Positions 36,559 to 48,200 of a DNA stretch of 64,000 nucleotides are shown in pieces (positions within the stretch are counted from its first letter, which is position 1; the number at the start of each line of letters is the position of its first letter). Both the position numbers and the translations under genes were made by a program. Under the pieces are notes generated by a model. The model made no database searches and was not told the origin of the DNA. It saw only the letters and a program-made list of their open reading frames with translations. This stretch comes from Monilinia fructicola (taxonomy: Eukaryota; Ascomycota; Leotiomycetes; Helotiales; Sclerotiniaceae), in contig VICG01000010.1 of assembly GCA_008692225.1 (NCBI GenBank), positions 2,302,001 through 2,366,000 of the forward strand, read 5' to 3'.

Positions 36559-38335
36559 TTCTGAAAGCAAATCACGATAACATCAATTGCAGAGAAGTAA
36601 GATATTCCTCCAGCAGTACAGTAGAGTACAGTACAGTATATACTTGACTTTTACCTTCCACATATTCTCATCTGATATCTTGTGACAACACATGACAACA
36701 CATGATCCAAGAGAGGTGGGCATAATTTCTCCGGTTTTTAACTCCTCTCAATCTCCCGCATCAATCAAGCATCAATGTCCACCTCGTCCTTCTGCAAAGT
36801 GTATTATATGAGGGGCAAGATGGAGGAACCGGGGGTGCCCCGCACAGAAGATCCGCTCCAATCATCTTGTAGTTATACTTGAGTTCCAATTCATCCTGCT
36901 CCAACTCCAAAGCAGGTCAGCTCACATTGACCAGTCCAACTTGGCTGGGCTTGGCTGAAAAGGAAGGACGTTTCGGATGTCATGAAGTTGAGATGAAGTG
37001 AAAGAGAAAACTTCCGCCTTCTACATTCATCCCAAAATTCCGAGTAATCTTCAATGATAGAGTTCAGCTTCGGATTATCGTGAAATTGCATTTGGATGTT
37101 AAGAAGAAAACATAAATTCTGTTCAAGAGCGCTCATTTCGCTTCGTCCTACGCCATAACGGTTGAGATTCAGTGGCTGCCCACCACACGGCACAGCCCTA
37201 AATCCTTCACCTCGACATGTCCGTAAAAGAACCACTGAGAGTTCCGGTGGTAATGGAGACCCAAGTTCCCGTCGACTTCAGCCGTTCATTATATACTATA
37301 GCGACCTCACCGTCGTACGTGATACTTTTTATACTTAAGTGTTAGACTAAAAAACCCACCCCCTTTCTTGAATCTCCGGAGATTTCTCAGCTCAATATCG
37401 TTACCGCCGTTACTTCTGTTTGATCTATATAGCGGCAAGAGGCACAGCGATGCATTCAAGAATACTCCTGGGTTCATCTGACATACTGTCACATAATACA
37501 TGATACATCAGACGAAATATGGAATCCCCTGTATTGAAGGATCAATAAACGTCTGATAAACTTTACCTATCCTTCCCCTGAATAAAGGTTAAATGATTAA
37601 TTATGTGTAACTCCCGAAAAATTAACCTTTATTCCCGGATTACTTTGATAATCTCAACAGGTACATTGCAGATCTACATTCGAGACGACGTAAGCCCAGA
37701 AAGGCTTTTCACCATGACCAAATGCCAAAGATGTGATGTATTTTCCTGTGATTTCCGAAACTATTAGATGTTCTGAATAAGATACGAAGGAATCCCAGTA
37801 TTGGTAAATATAAGAAATTCGTAAAACCCAAGTTGTGGATTTGGAATCCGAAAGCGAACGATTTTGATTTTCAAAAGATGTGTAAATTTCATATTAAGTT
37901 CAGAAGCTGGTGATACCCATGTAGGATTTTATCTAAAATCTTACATATATCCCATTCTTTTATTTGTTTCGTCACTTCAAGCCTCTTCCCTCTTCCCTCT
38001 TTCCCCTTCCCCCGATATGTACATTAAGAAATATGTGCTGGCATTCTCATCTCCAAAGCCCGTGTACTATATGAATCTTTGCCTTTCACTTGTCCTCCCG
38101 AGTATCCTGCCATGGTCGCCGTCGCTGACCCTGCCACCTTGATTCACCACATGGAATTCATCCGTCAATAATCTCTGGTCAAATAAATCACTCCCACCCA
38201 TGCCCCGCCACAAATGAGTATTTCTTCAACCCAACAATGAAACCTGCTCCCTGGGTGGTAATTATGGAATTATTCATTTCCCCGGTGAGTGAACCCCAAA
38301 CGCCAAACGCAACCCAATGCTTTACATGAGGGTCA
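36559..38335. other. Intergenic spacer between GH27 promoter and amylase 3' end
   Basis: About 1.8 kb. The TACAGTACAG-type repeat near 36614-36640 lies in the GH27 promoter. A minus-strand frame at 36891-37235 has no domain, start context or partner and is not called. No other feature is seen. Confidence 0.55.
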
Positions 38336-40449
38336 TTATAAGAAGAATAGAGATGATAATAAACAAGCTGTAAGTAAGGCAAGGAGAGATGATGGCGATG
38401 TATGAGACGAAAGAGAATATGTGGCAGCGGACAGAGTTTTGTTGACATTTTTCATAGGCGTTGGACAAAGGGTTGTGTTTACGAGAAGGGAACCTGGTAC
38501 CCAGACCTATTCACAGAAATTAGTACTGACGCAAACACACCTGCGTTGAAAAGATGTTGGCATACCTGTGGCTCTCCCTTTTTCAAGGTGATTGTGAAAG
38601 TTCCGTCTATTCCTGCAACAGTGCTATTGCAACTCAAGATTTCAATGAGGAGATTTCCTTCAGTGAACATGGTGTCTCCAATATAGTAAGGACCGACATC
38701 TTTTCCCTCACTTCCAACATTGGTAAGAGCCGTCACGACCGAATGGACATTCCCTTTCCTGAAAACCAATGCATCATCTGCTTGATAAATGACTGATGAT
38801 TTATATCCCCAGTAAGGACTCCAGTTGGAGTAGTTGGTTGCTATCATGTGCTTGTTGATTGCGTTACGGGCAGTGTTGAGTGTCTTCACATGTTGGTACA
38901 AAACTGAGGTATTGTCATATCCAGTTGGGTTGAGCCAGAGAGCTCCACGATTTTGAGGATCACCACCACCATCAAAACCTTGCTCAGCCCCGTAATATAC
39001 GACGGGAATACCATCTGTATAGAAGGAGAATGTGAGAGCATTTTTTCTCTGAGCTACATCACTTGTGTAGGATCCAAAACGAGCGACATCGTGGTTTTCG
39101 CTAAATGTACCAAGCAGTGTAGTATCGAAACAATCTTGTTGGATTTGGTTGAATTGGTAGCTTAAACTTCCCATACCATTTGTGGAATTCGAAAGAATGG
39201 ATGTAATATAGAACCAGGCAGGATAGTTGAGAACAGACGAGAGAGCATCGACAGCCCATTCACATGCATTGTTGGGCAACTCATCGAAGACTTCACCAAT
39301 CGTGAACGTATTGGCAGCCTTTTGAAAACCAGGCCAGAAGGGTTTGTCGACATGCTTAGCCGCATCGATACGAAGGCCATCAACTAGAGTTCGGATGAAT
39401 GTTAGCCCACGCTCGCAACAAAATATATCGTGCATGTTCCCCAGCTTTTCCCCACAGCCAAGACCTCCAAAAGATAATCAAAAGCAAGGGGTGAGGAAGA
39501 TTTCAAGGTCAGAAGTACATACGAGAATAGTTGGCAACCATCTCAGTCACCCAGGTCTCCCATGTTTGCTTAACAAAGTCTGATTCGGTATCGAGATCTG
39601 GCAGAGCAACTATATCATCTCCAAGCCAGCAATTTTGAAAGTTGGTTGCGTTTGAATAATCAGTGATAAAACAGAAAGGATGGAAGTATTCCTTTTTGTT
39701 GAATGGAACCAATTTGGAAAAATCGGTCGTGCTTCCTTTCCCTGCTGAGGCCATATCGTTGACAACTGCATCGATCATGAGGTACTATAGTTCCCACAAT
39801 CGAGTTAGAGTTTGTTCTCAAACAAATTGAGTTGCGGATGTGAATTAGCTTACCATGCCACGATCATGTAACTTTGACGACAAAAGTTTGAGGTCATCAG
39901 GAGTTCCAAAATGTTCATTGATCTTGGTAATATCTTGACTCCAGAATCCATGATAGCCTTGACCGTATTCTGTTGTTTCGTTGATGTTCTGTACAACTGG
40001 GGAGATCCAGATCTATCGTTGAGCGATAAGTCAGTTCACATCGTCCAATCTGAAGGATTTCACCTCTCATCTCCCATCTCTGATCGCAACAGTCGTACAA
40101 GACACGACGGGCACAAAGATTGTGTGTTAAATTAAAAGAGCTCGAGGAAAAGCTACTGTATTGTAAGCACACTCACAGCTGTGAATCCCATATCTTGGAT
40201 ATAATCTAGGTGATTGATGATCCCTTGAAACGTCCCTCCACAATACAGTTCCGCTGTATTATTACATGCGTAGGTAGTCGAGCCATCCGTTCTTGCGAAT
40301 CGATCCGTGATGATTTGGTATATGGACTGGCTTCTCCAATCGTCGGAAGTTGCAGCGTGTACATTTTGCAGCAGTAATGACAACCCCCCTAATATCGACC
40401 AAGTAACGAATGCCGTCGAAGGTTTTCTCTCCGACGTGGTCAACAACAT
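38336..40449 (-). CDS. GPI-anchored GH13 alpha-amylase / 4-alpha-glucanotransferase-like
   Basis: Five exons (40449-40177, 40012-39854, 39784-39523, 39383-38566, 38506-38336) give 560 residues in perfect frame. A signal peptide ends near NVHA (about residue 32). GH13 motifs: region I DAVVND (149-154), region [11 protein letters not shown] (nucleophile Asp238), region III GEVFD (Glu262), region IV FSENHD (Asp330). Region I has Asp where secreted amylases of the DVVANH type have His, a change reported for GPI-anchored fungal amylase-like glucanotransferases (AgtA/AmyD group). The last exon, reached through a 59-nt intron, completes the amylase C-terminus ([14 protein letters not shown]) and adds a Ser/Thr stretch plus a hydrophobic tail ([18 protein letters not shown]), a GPI signal. 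Its divergent neighbour is ags1, so it probably trims or transfers alpha-glucan at the wall. Gene identity with amyD is inference. Confidence 0.92.
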
Positions 40450-42454
40450 AGTTTCAATTCGAATCGCTATACCACCACTGTCACAAATGTCGCATATAAA
40501 AGAATGACGGCTGAACCCCCGGTTGAAAGGCTGATTGAGTTGGCGTCGACAATGTAAGCAGTTTGTTTTCTTTGACGCAGGACACAATGGGGTGGAATAA
40601 AATATCAGTGGTCACTGGTCTACTACATAGGACCCGAGATGGATTGTGATAGGATTTGCTTGGTACTATGGATGCCCTGACGCTTGTACTTGATATAGTA
40701 TAGTTTCTAGAAGATCCCTTACTGTACTACTTGTACTACTGTATGTAACGGGTTGACCTGTTCCAAAAGCCGATTCGGGAAGTGTGAGTTAGATCAATGA
40801 TGGTAGGGGGGAGGTGTGGACGGGAAGGTCATAAGAATAATAATTTTGGGGACTGCAGATGATGGGACAGCAACAAGAAAGGAAAAAAGAAAAGAAAATA
40901 AAACCAAATAAAATCAGAACATTGTGCCACCAACATTATCTACTACGTCCGTACCGACTGTGTAAATTGTATAACAAACATAATAACAGTGTATGTACGG
41001 AGTAGTACAGTAAGTACAGGAGGAGCAGGTCACGGTTACTTTCAGGATATGACGGGAAATGAACATCCGCCGTCCATGCCCACAGTAAACGAACGTTCTT
41101 TAGACCTTCGATTGATTGTGTCGATCTAGGAATTTCCGAAAGTATACTCCTATCCTAATACAGCAATATGGACCCAAATTGAGGTGTCATATACAAGAAA
41201 AGCTATTACAAACATGTACCAGTGAACTCGTGAAATGCCCATCCTGTTGTTATATTCGTTCGATACCGTGGGGGAACCTAGGCATTGTCATCTAATCCTG
41301 GATGGAATGAACAAATTAGCTACTCGTATAATCCGGCAGCATGAGCCACCAGTACCCAATTTATCGTAGATAGTAAAAGATCCCCGCCTTAGTTAATCTT
41401 AAATCCTGCACATAATGGCTCGGCGGTGCATAAGATAGGAGAGGAACTTTCTACTCAGGGGTAGAGTCTTCCATTGGCCATACTGTATGGAATCTCATGC
41501 AGCGGTACCGATGAGGGTGAAATTTCGGTATGATACTCTCTATTCTCCTCATGATGTTGGCTGGGAATCGCAGGATTTAGCACGGTTTGCTAAGGCTTTA
41601 GTTAACTTGATGATTTTTATTGAGACTGTTTGATTTTGAACTTTTAGGATTGAGCTTTTCATATAGAGAATCAGTAAACAAACTCGGAAAGGATTTTGTT
41701 TTAAAGCCACTTCAATGATCAGATACATATCTCTCAATTGGGAACTGAAAGTGTATCATTCTAGTCATTCGTTGATAGGCGTTCGGCGTACATACAGTAC
41801 TGACTGCATTCTCTGTTTACCATTAGGATAGGGGTTCCACAGATCAAATATCGCCATCTATCAAGATTTTAGATAACCTCGGAGAAAATCCGATCGTTTT
41901 TCTCAACTTCTCCATTATTTTCTACTCGTGTTCACTATACCCATACGGAGTATAATCGTGAAAGATTCGATGCCCCTCTGTGGACTACAGTACAGTAATG
42001 CGAACAGTCTATACTTATACATAGCCTCGAAAGCAATTAATTTATTCCGGTTTCCCATCATCAGATGCAGAATTGACATAAGGTTTTTCGCCCTCTCCAA
42101 TTTTATTCATGATCGAAGAAGTTGATCATGATGATTCGAACATACGAGATAGAGTGGATTGAATTTTGAGAGTAGGTCATCGGTGAGACCGTGAGGTCGG
42201 CCAGTATGCAACGATGAGATGAATTTATGTAAGTATATACAACTGCATATCATTGTGAAGAAGCTGAGACAAATCACTTCAACTTTGAAGCAAGGATATT
42301 GAAGGATGGAAAAAAGTAATGTATGCTAAGGGAAAAAGGAAAAAAGGGAAAGGAAAAAAAGGGGGGGAAGGAGGTGGAATTCTACTGTACGGAGTACATG
42401 TTTTGTTTTCTTCCACCATTGATAATAATGCCAACATATATGCTTTTACGCTTT

Positions 42455-42490
42455 CACGCTTTCACGCTTTCATGCTTTTACGATTTTACA
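42455..42490. repeat. 8-bp tandem repeat (CTTTCACG)
   Basis: Four to five units of CTTT(C/T)A(C/T)G in tandem on plus. Confidence 0.8.
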
Positions 42491-42589
42491 TAAGCTTTTT
42501 ATACTTAAGACAATCATTCAATAATTTGTTATCTTATGATTTTTAAGCAAATCTCGAAGGCGAAGCTTTAGCGGATTTCACCCCTTAGC

Positions 42590-42640
42590 GAAGGAACATA
42601 GCGAACATGGCGAACATGGCGAACATGGCGAACAATAGCC
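42590..42640. repeat. 9-bp tandem repeat (GGCGAACAT)
   Basis: About four tandem units of GGCGAACAT with slight end variants, 120 bp upstream of the candidate LTR. Confidence 0.8.
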
Positions 42641-42763
42641 TCGAGGCTTGATTGATTATTCTTTATTCATTCTATTCTATTCTATTACAGATTCTGCTTA
42701 GTGAATAAGGACTTATAATCTCCTACGAATTGTATATGTAATTATATTATTACAAAGCGGCGT

Positions 42764-43132
42764 TGTAGCGGGTCAAAAGTAGGACTAGACTCGGCGCCCT
42801 AAGAAAAACTAGCAGTCGAGAAAGCTCCTAAGGACTTGGAACTTGGAAGCTTAGGAAGGACTCAGGAGAAGAAGAAGCCCTCCAGGAGAATTCTTCTTGA
42901 AATCATTGATTCATTCAATCATCAAGTCATTAAGTTATTGTTTGCATTGCAATAACTATTGTACCTATGTACTTTCACTTCTCAAGTAATTGTGTAAACG
43001 AGAAATCTTATAAATAAGGGGTAATCCTTAGTAGACTGATGATTAATAATTGATGATTGATCCATGGTTGTTGATTTGCTTTACCTTGTTTTATCGATGT
43101 TCTCCCGTTCTCCCGTCCGTTCTTCCGCCACA
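42764..43132. mobile_element. Candidate solo LTR
   Basis: A 369-bp stretch starting TGTAGCGG and ending CCGCCACA, that is TG...CA with near-matching inverted termini. It contains a TATA-like TATAAATAAG at about 43009-43018. There is no internal gene and no second LTR in the window. The 5-bp flanks (GGCGT and CCTTA) do not match as a target duplication, which weakens the call. Confidence 0.4.
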
Positions 43133-45208
43133 CCTTAATTGAACTTGACATTTTTATGAGGTTTATCTTATGTTTATCTCATGTTGATCTCATATCCCAT
43201 ATCTCATATCTCTTACCCATTATACTCCGTATATCATCTATGCTCGGACGTATGTCAAACGTCGCGAGAGTCAAGTATATGCTTTAGTATAATTGGCTCG
43301 CACGTTATTGTTATTCAATTGCCTTTTATGCCATTGTTATAAACGACTAATTCATATGCAGTGAAGCACAGATATTGGTGGAGATAACAAATTCATCCCA
43401 TGATTCCCATCTCTTCACAATAATTGAAGATAACACACAACATTAACACACATTACCACATGAACGGGGCATCTTGATTTTATACCCAAAACTTATTCGA
43501 CTTGACTTTATCCGCATACGAGTCACGAGTCAAGACTCACAAGTGTCAGTTCAGATATAAAATTTGAGATTCGCTGTTAACGCTTCATGAACCTATTAAG
43601 GGGCATCAGAGTTTTGACATTGGGAGCTTATTTGCAGTATGACGCGAAAACTTTGCATCGAGACGAGTCGTATTCGTCGAATCATCAGCCAATATCCTGT
43701 TGAATTATTATGGATATCCCGTCGTACCCATCTACCGCTTTTTTTGGAATATTCTTACGGATCATGTTCCGTACGTACAGTACTTCATAAACTTACTCAC
43801 TCGCTGGAGTCTCTGCCGACGTAGAAAGATTCAAAGAGAGAAGAGAGGCTTAGAGAGCCATTCGTTACCTAGATACCGTCGGTATAGTTTCGGCTACGGA
43901 TCAGAAACTCGCAAAAAAACAGCGTGGGAAATCTCGTATCTTCCTATGATTCAATTCCCACTTCCTGGCCACTATACCACTGTACCCCTACACGGTAAAC
44001 TACCCATGCTCGGAGTTCTCAGCCTTTTGAGCCAGTAAATTTGTCGTTTCACCAATCAGCCTTCCAGAGCCCCGGTATGTGGCTGTTTCCAGCCCTAGTC
44101 GAATTTCAAGAATTCAACCTTTTTTGGTTCAAGTTAGGGCTGCACAGTGCACTGAAAGGCGCGAATTTTGATTTCGAGCAACACCAAACAACTTGTGTGT
44201 TCTATTGTACCCTTTTTTTCCTACCGGCAAACAAGCTATTTGTATGAATCAAGGATCACTGCCTAACCCAAACAAATTTAGCGCGCGGATAGCTAGTTGA
44301 AGCTTATCATTGGAGGAAGAGCCCATGGTATCCATCTAAAATGCGTCTTCTGTCCAGCAATCTAAAGATTAAGGCGGGATGGTAAATATGCTAGATCTGG
44401 TTGAGTTAGACAGCATCTACAGTGCATCTAGAATGCCACATTTGGCGTTATCCTTCCTCTAGGTCCTTCATCATTGGACAAACCTCATATGGAGAACAAG
44501 AGTGGAACCAGTGGTTTTGGAGACATGTTGTATTTTGGAAAAGCGAAGAAATGGATCAGAGTCGATCTCCACTAGTTTACTTTTGAGTTGTTGCTTATCC
44601 AATGACGCTCTATGTGGATTACCCCTGATACCCAAGACTTTCGTCCTCTCCACCTGCATGGCAGCTCGTGTCAAAATCCAGTTTACTGCCCTATTAGTCA
44701 TTCGTTTTTCCATTTAAGGATGGCTCAGAATTAAAAATATGTCGTGTTAACCTGGATAGTAAGATTTAGGCATCCGATATGCTCAGGATAGTAAGATCGA
44801 CTTCTAGGGGGCAACACCGAGAATAGTTGTCCTTAGTTCCAAGTGATCTTTTTACACACACATTATTCTCACTTCAGCCTCCGAGCATCTCATCCATATA
44901 CGCATTTTCAAATATCCCTCTTGTCAATCTGCGCTTCGCGGTCGACTTTCACGTTCGTTACTTCTCATTCTTGTACGCAGGTTATCTGTTGTTGTCTTTT
45001 TGTGTTGAAAAGAAAGGACCTAATCTAGGATTACTTATCTGTGGATATCATACGACCTTACACTTGGGAGGAATCCTTTTTAATATATTGCCCGCCCCTA
45101 ACATCTTGAAATTTGAAAGAAAACTTTCCATATTATCTCGGAAAAGGTTGATGGACAGTGATTCATGATTTCAATCACTTGAGTATCTGGTCCGTTTCGT
45201 TTGTCACG

Positions 45209-48200
45209 ATGTTCGCGCGAGCTTTCGTCGTTTTTGTGCAGCGTCTTGTTGAATACACAAGTCGATGCTTTGCGTTACGACCAAAAGTATGTGGGATACA
45301 ATTTGAATACGAATGAGACGGCGACGTCACCTTATGATTATTGGGGAAAATGGGAAAATGTATGTGGTCATTCATCGTTCTTGAAGTGCCAAAAAGCTGT
45401 CTTCAAACCTTCCAGTTTCACATGCAGTGAATTCACAGCAATCTATGTACTTTCACCTTGGCTAACTTCCTTTCTTTGCGTAGCACACATTTCATGAATC
45501 TCCCACGAATTGGCGTGTGCCTTTCTATACCCTCTTTCTTGATAAATTTGTCAACGGAGATCCAACAAATGATGATATCAATGGCACCAAATTCGAAACC
45601 GATTATATGCAAACCCAATTACGACATGGAGGCGACCTTCAGGGTCTCATTGACAGTTTGGATTACATCCAAGGAATGGGAGTTCAAGGAATTTATATTG
45701 CCGGAAGTCCTATGATCAATATGCCTTGGGGTGCTGATCAATACTCTCCTCTGGATTTCAGTCTTCTCGACCAACATTTTGGAAATATAGACATGTGGAG
45801 GAAAACTGTAACTGCAATCCACGACAGGGGAATGATTGTAATTCTCGACAACACAATGGGAACCATGGGAGACTTGATTGCATTCAAAGGCTATGAAAAC
45901 TCTTCTACTCCTTTCAAACTGACTGAGCATGAAGTTCTTTGGCGTAATGAAAACCGTCAATATCTGGATTTCTCTTTCAGTGAGAGATACAACGAGACCT
46001 GTAACTACCCTAGGTTCTGGCTTGATACCGGATATGCTGTTAAGGAGGATGTAACCAGCAAAATGAAAGGCTGCTACGACTCTGAATTCGATCAGTATGG
46101 TGATACCGAAGCTTTTGGTGTTTTCCCCGATTGGCAACGTCAATTGTCCAAATTCGCTTCCGTGCAAGATCGTTTAAGAGAATGGCTTCCATCTGTCAGG
46201 ACCAAGATTGAGATCTTCACCTGTATGATCATCCTGCAGCTAGATATCGATGGAATCCGTGTGGATAAAGCTACCCAAATCACTGTCGATGCATTGGGAA
46301 GTTTCAGTCACGCTGTGCGTGAATGCGCAAGATCTGTTGGAAAGAAAAATTTTATGGTCACTGGTGAAATTACTGGTGGTAATACTTTTGGAAGTATCTA
46401 CTTGGGACGGGGACGTCAGCCTGATATGTTACCGGCTACCGTCCCGGATGCGATCCAATTGGACTCCAATTCTAGTCTGGCATACTTCATCCGTGATCTC
46501 GACCAAAACGCCCTCGACTCTGCTGCATTCCATTACAGTGTTTACCGCACACTTACTAGATTTTTGGGAATGGACGGAAATTTGGCAAGTGGGTACGATA
46601 CACCTACTAACTGGGTGGATGCATGGAACGAAATGCTTCGAACGAACGATCTTATCAACCCTAACACTGGAGTTTTTGATCCCAGGCACATGTATGGAGT
46701 CAGCAATCAAGATGTTTTCAGATGGCCAGCTATCAGAAATGGTACCCAGAAACAACTTTTGGGACTGTTCATAACCACTATACACATGCCTGGTATACCT
46801 TTACTTTTGTGGGGTGAAGAGCAAGCCTTTTACGTGTTGGACAATACGGCCGACAATTATCTCTTCGGTCGACAGGCCATGTCTCCTTCTCAAGCATGGC
46901 AAACTCATGGATGTTACCGTCTCGGCAGTGGAACTTTCTACCAATTTCCCAATGACTCTTGCACTCGAGGTTGTCATGATGAGTGGAACAGTCATGATCA
47001 CAGAGATCCGTCTCATCCAGTTCGAAATATTATTAAGTATATGTACCAGCTTCGAAAGGATTTTCCAGTGCTGGATGAGGGATGGTATTTACGGCAACTC
47101 TCGAATCAGACAATCGAGATTCAACTACCAGGTAGTAACGGTACCGCTACCGAAACTGGAATGTGGAGTGTTATGCGAAGTGAATACGATGGTGTCCAGG
47201 ATCTGTCCAAGGCTGGCGGGCAAGCTAACCAGTCTGTTTGGTTTATTTACCACAATAGATATGATACGACAACATACAGTTTTGATTGCAGTAACAACGA
47301 TACCTCCCTTGTAGCTCCTTTCCTTGATGGAGTAACTGTCAAAAACTTGTTTTATCCATATGATGAGGTCACATTGAAAGCAGGACCTTTCCAGTTGGGC
47401 ATTGCAAATCAAACAGGCTACAATGGCTGCCTTGACAGTATCACTCTTGTTCCATATGAATTCAAGGCATATGTGCCAAAGAAGAGCTGGGTTGGGCCTG
47501 GGCCTATGATTACCTCCTTTTCTCCGGGACATGATGCACGGCTCGCCTCAACAGTCGCACCTGGACAGCAGGAAACTATTGCGATTGAAATCGGTTTCAG
47601 TCAAGAAATGAAGTGTTCCGATATTCTTTCGGGCATGGTAATCTCTTCGACGACAGAGGATGGAAAAGTTGCGAAATTGGCTAACGCAACTGGCGAATAT
47701 TCTTGTGAAAAACTTCCAAATCCTGTTAATGTCACTGATTTCGTTGGAACGATCCCCACTGTTTGGACTTTCAAGGGAAATCTTACAAACGTCTCCAACG
47801 GTGTCCATTCAATTACCCTCAAAAATATCACTAGCAACTCTGGCAATAGTTCAACTGGAGCAACAGATACGTTTTTGCTCCGCATTGGACAAGTCGATAA
47901 TCCTATTGTTTTCCCTGGCTCCGCGAATTTTACACGAGAACTGCTTCACAAGCAGAAGAATGGTACTTTATATGTCAGCCATAAAGCTGCCGGAGCGGAC
48001 ATGTTCAAATATTCTTTGAACTGGGGAAGCTCATGGTCTGAGTGGTTACCATATGTTGGTGGAAATACAACACTTCAACCACAGGCTTGGAATGGGACCA
48101 AAAAACAGGCATGGGAGGGAGAGCATGTCATCATGCAATATTGGACTCGACTCACTGGTAGCAGTGATTACGTTCAACACGCTGACTTGGACACGCACCC

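Larger units (their letters stand above)
40450..45208. other. Long divergent intergenic region between amylase and ags1
   Basis: About 4.8 kb holding both promoters. It includes a candidate solo LTR (42764-43132), short tandem repeats (42455-42490 and 42590-42640), and several ACTCCGTA/TACGGAGT motifs (about 40995, 41944, 42389, 43223). Frames near 43639-44247 are not gene-like. The length implies either a long ags1 promoter/leader or repeat insertion. Confidence 0.55.

Noticed and set aside
36891..37235. 114-codon minus-strand frame upstream of the GH27 gene.
   Set aside because: No motif, no signal peptide, and it lies in the presumed GH27 promoter.
43639..44247. Overlapping plus-strand frames in the ags1 upstream region.
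   Set aside because: Composition is not protein-like, the frames cannot be linked by splicing, and no motif was found.
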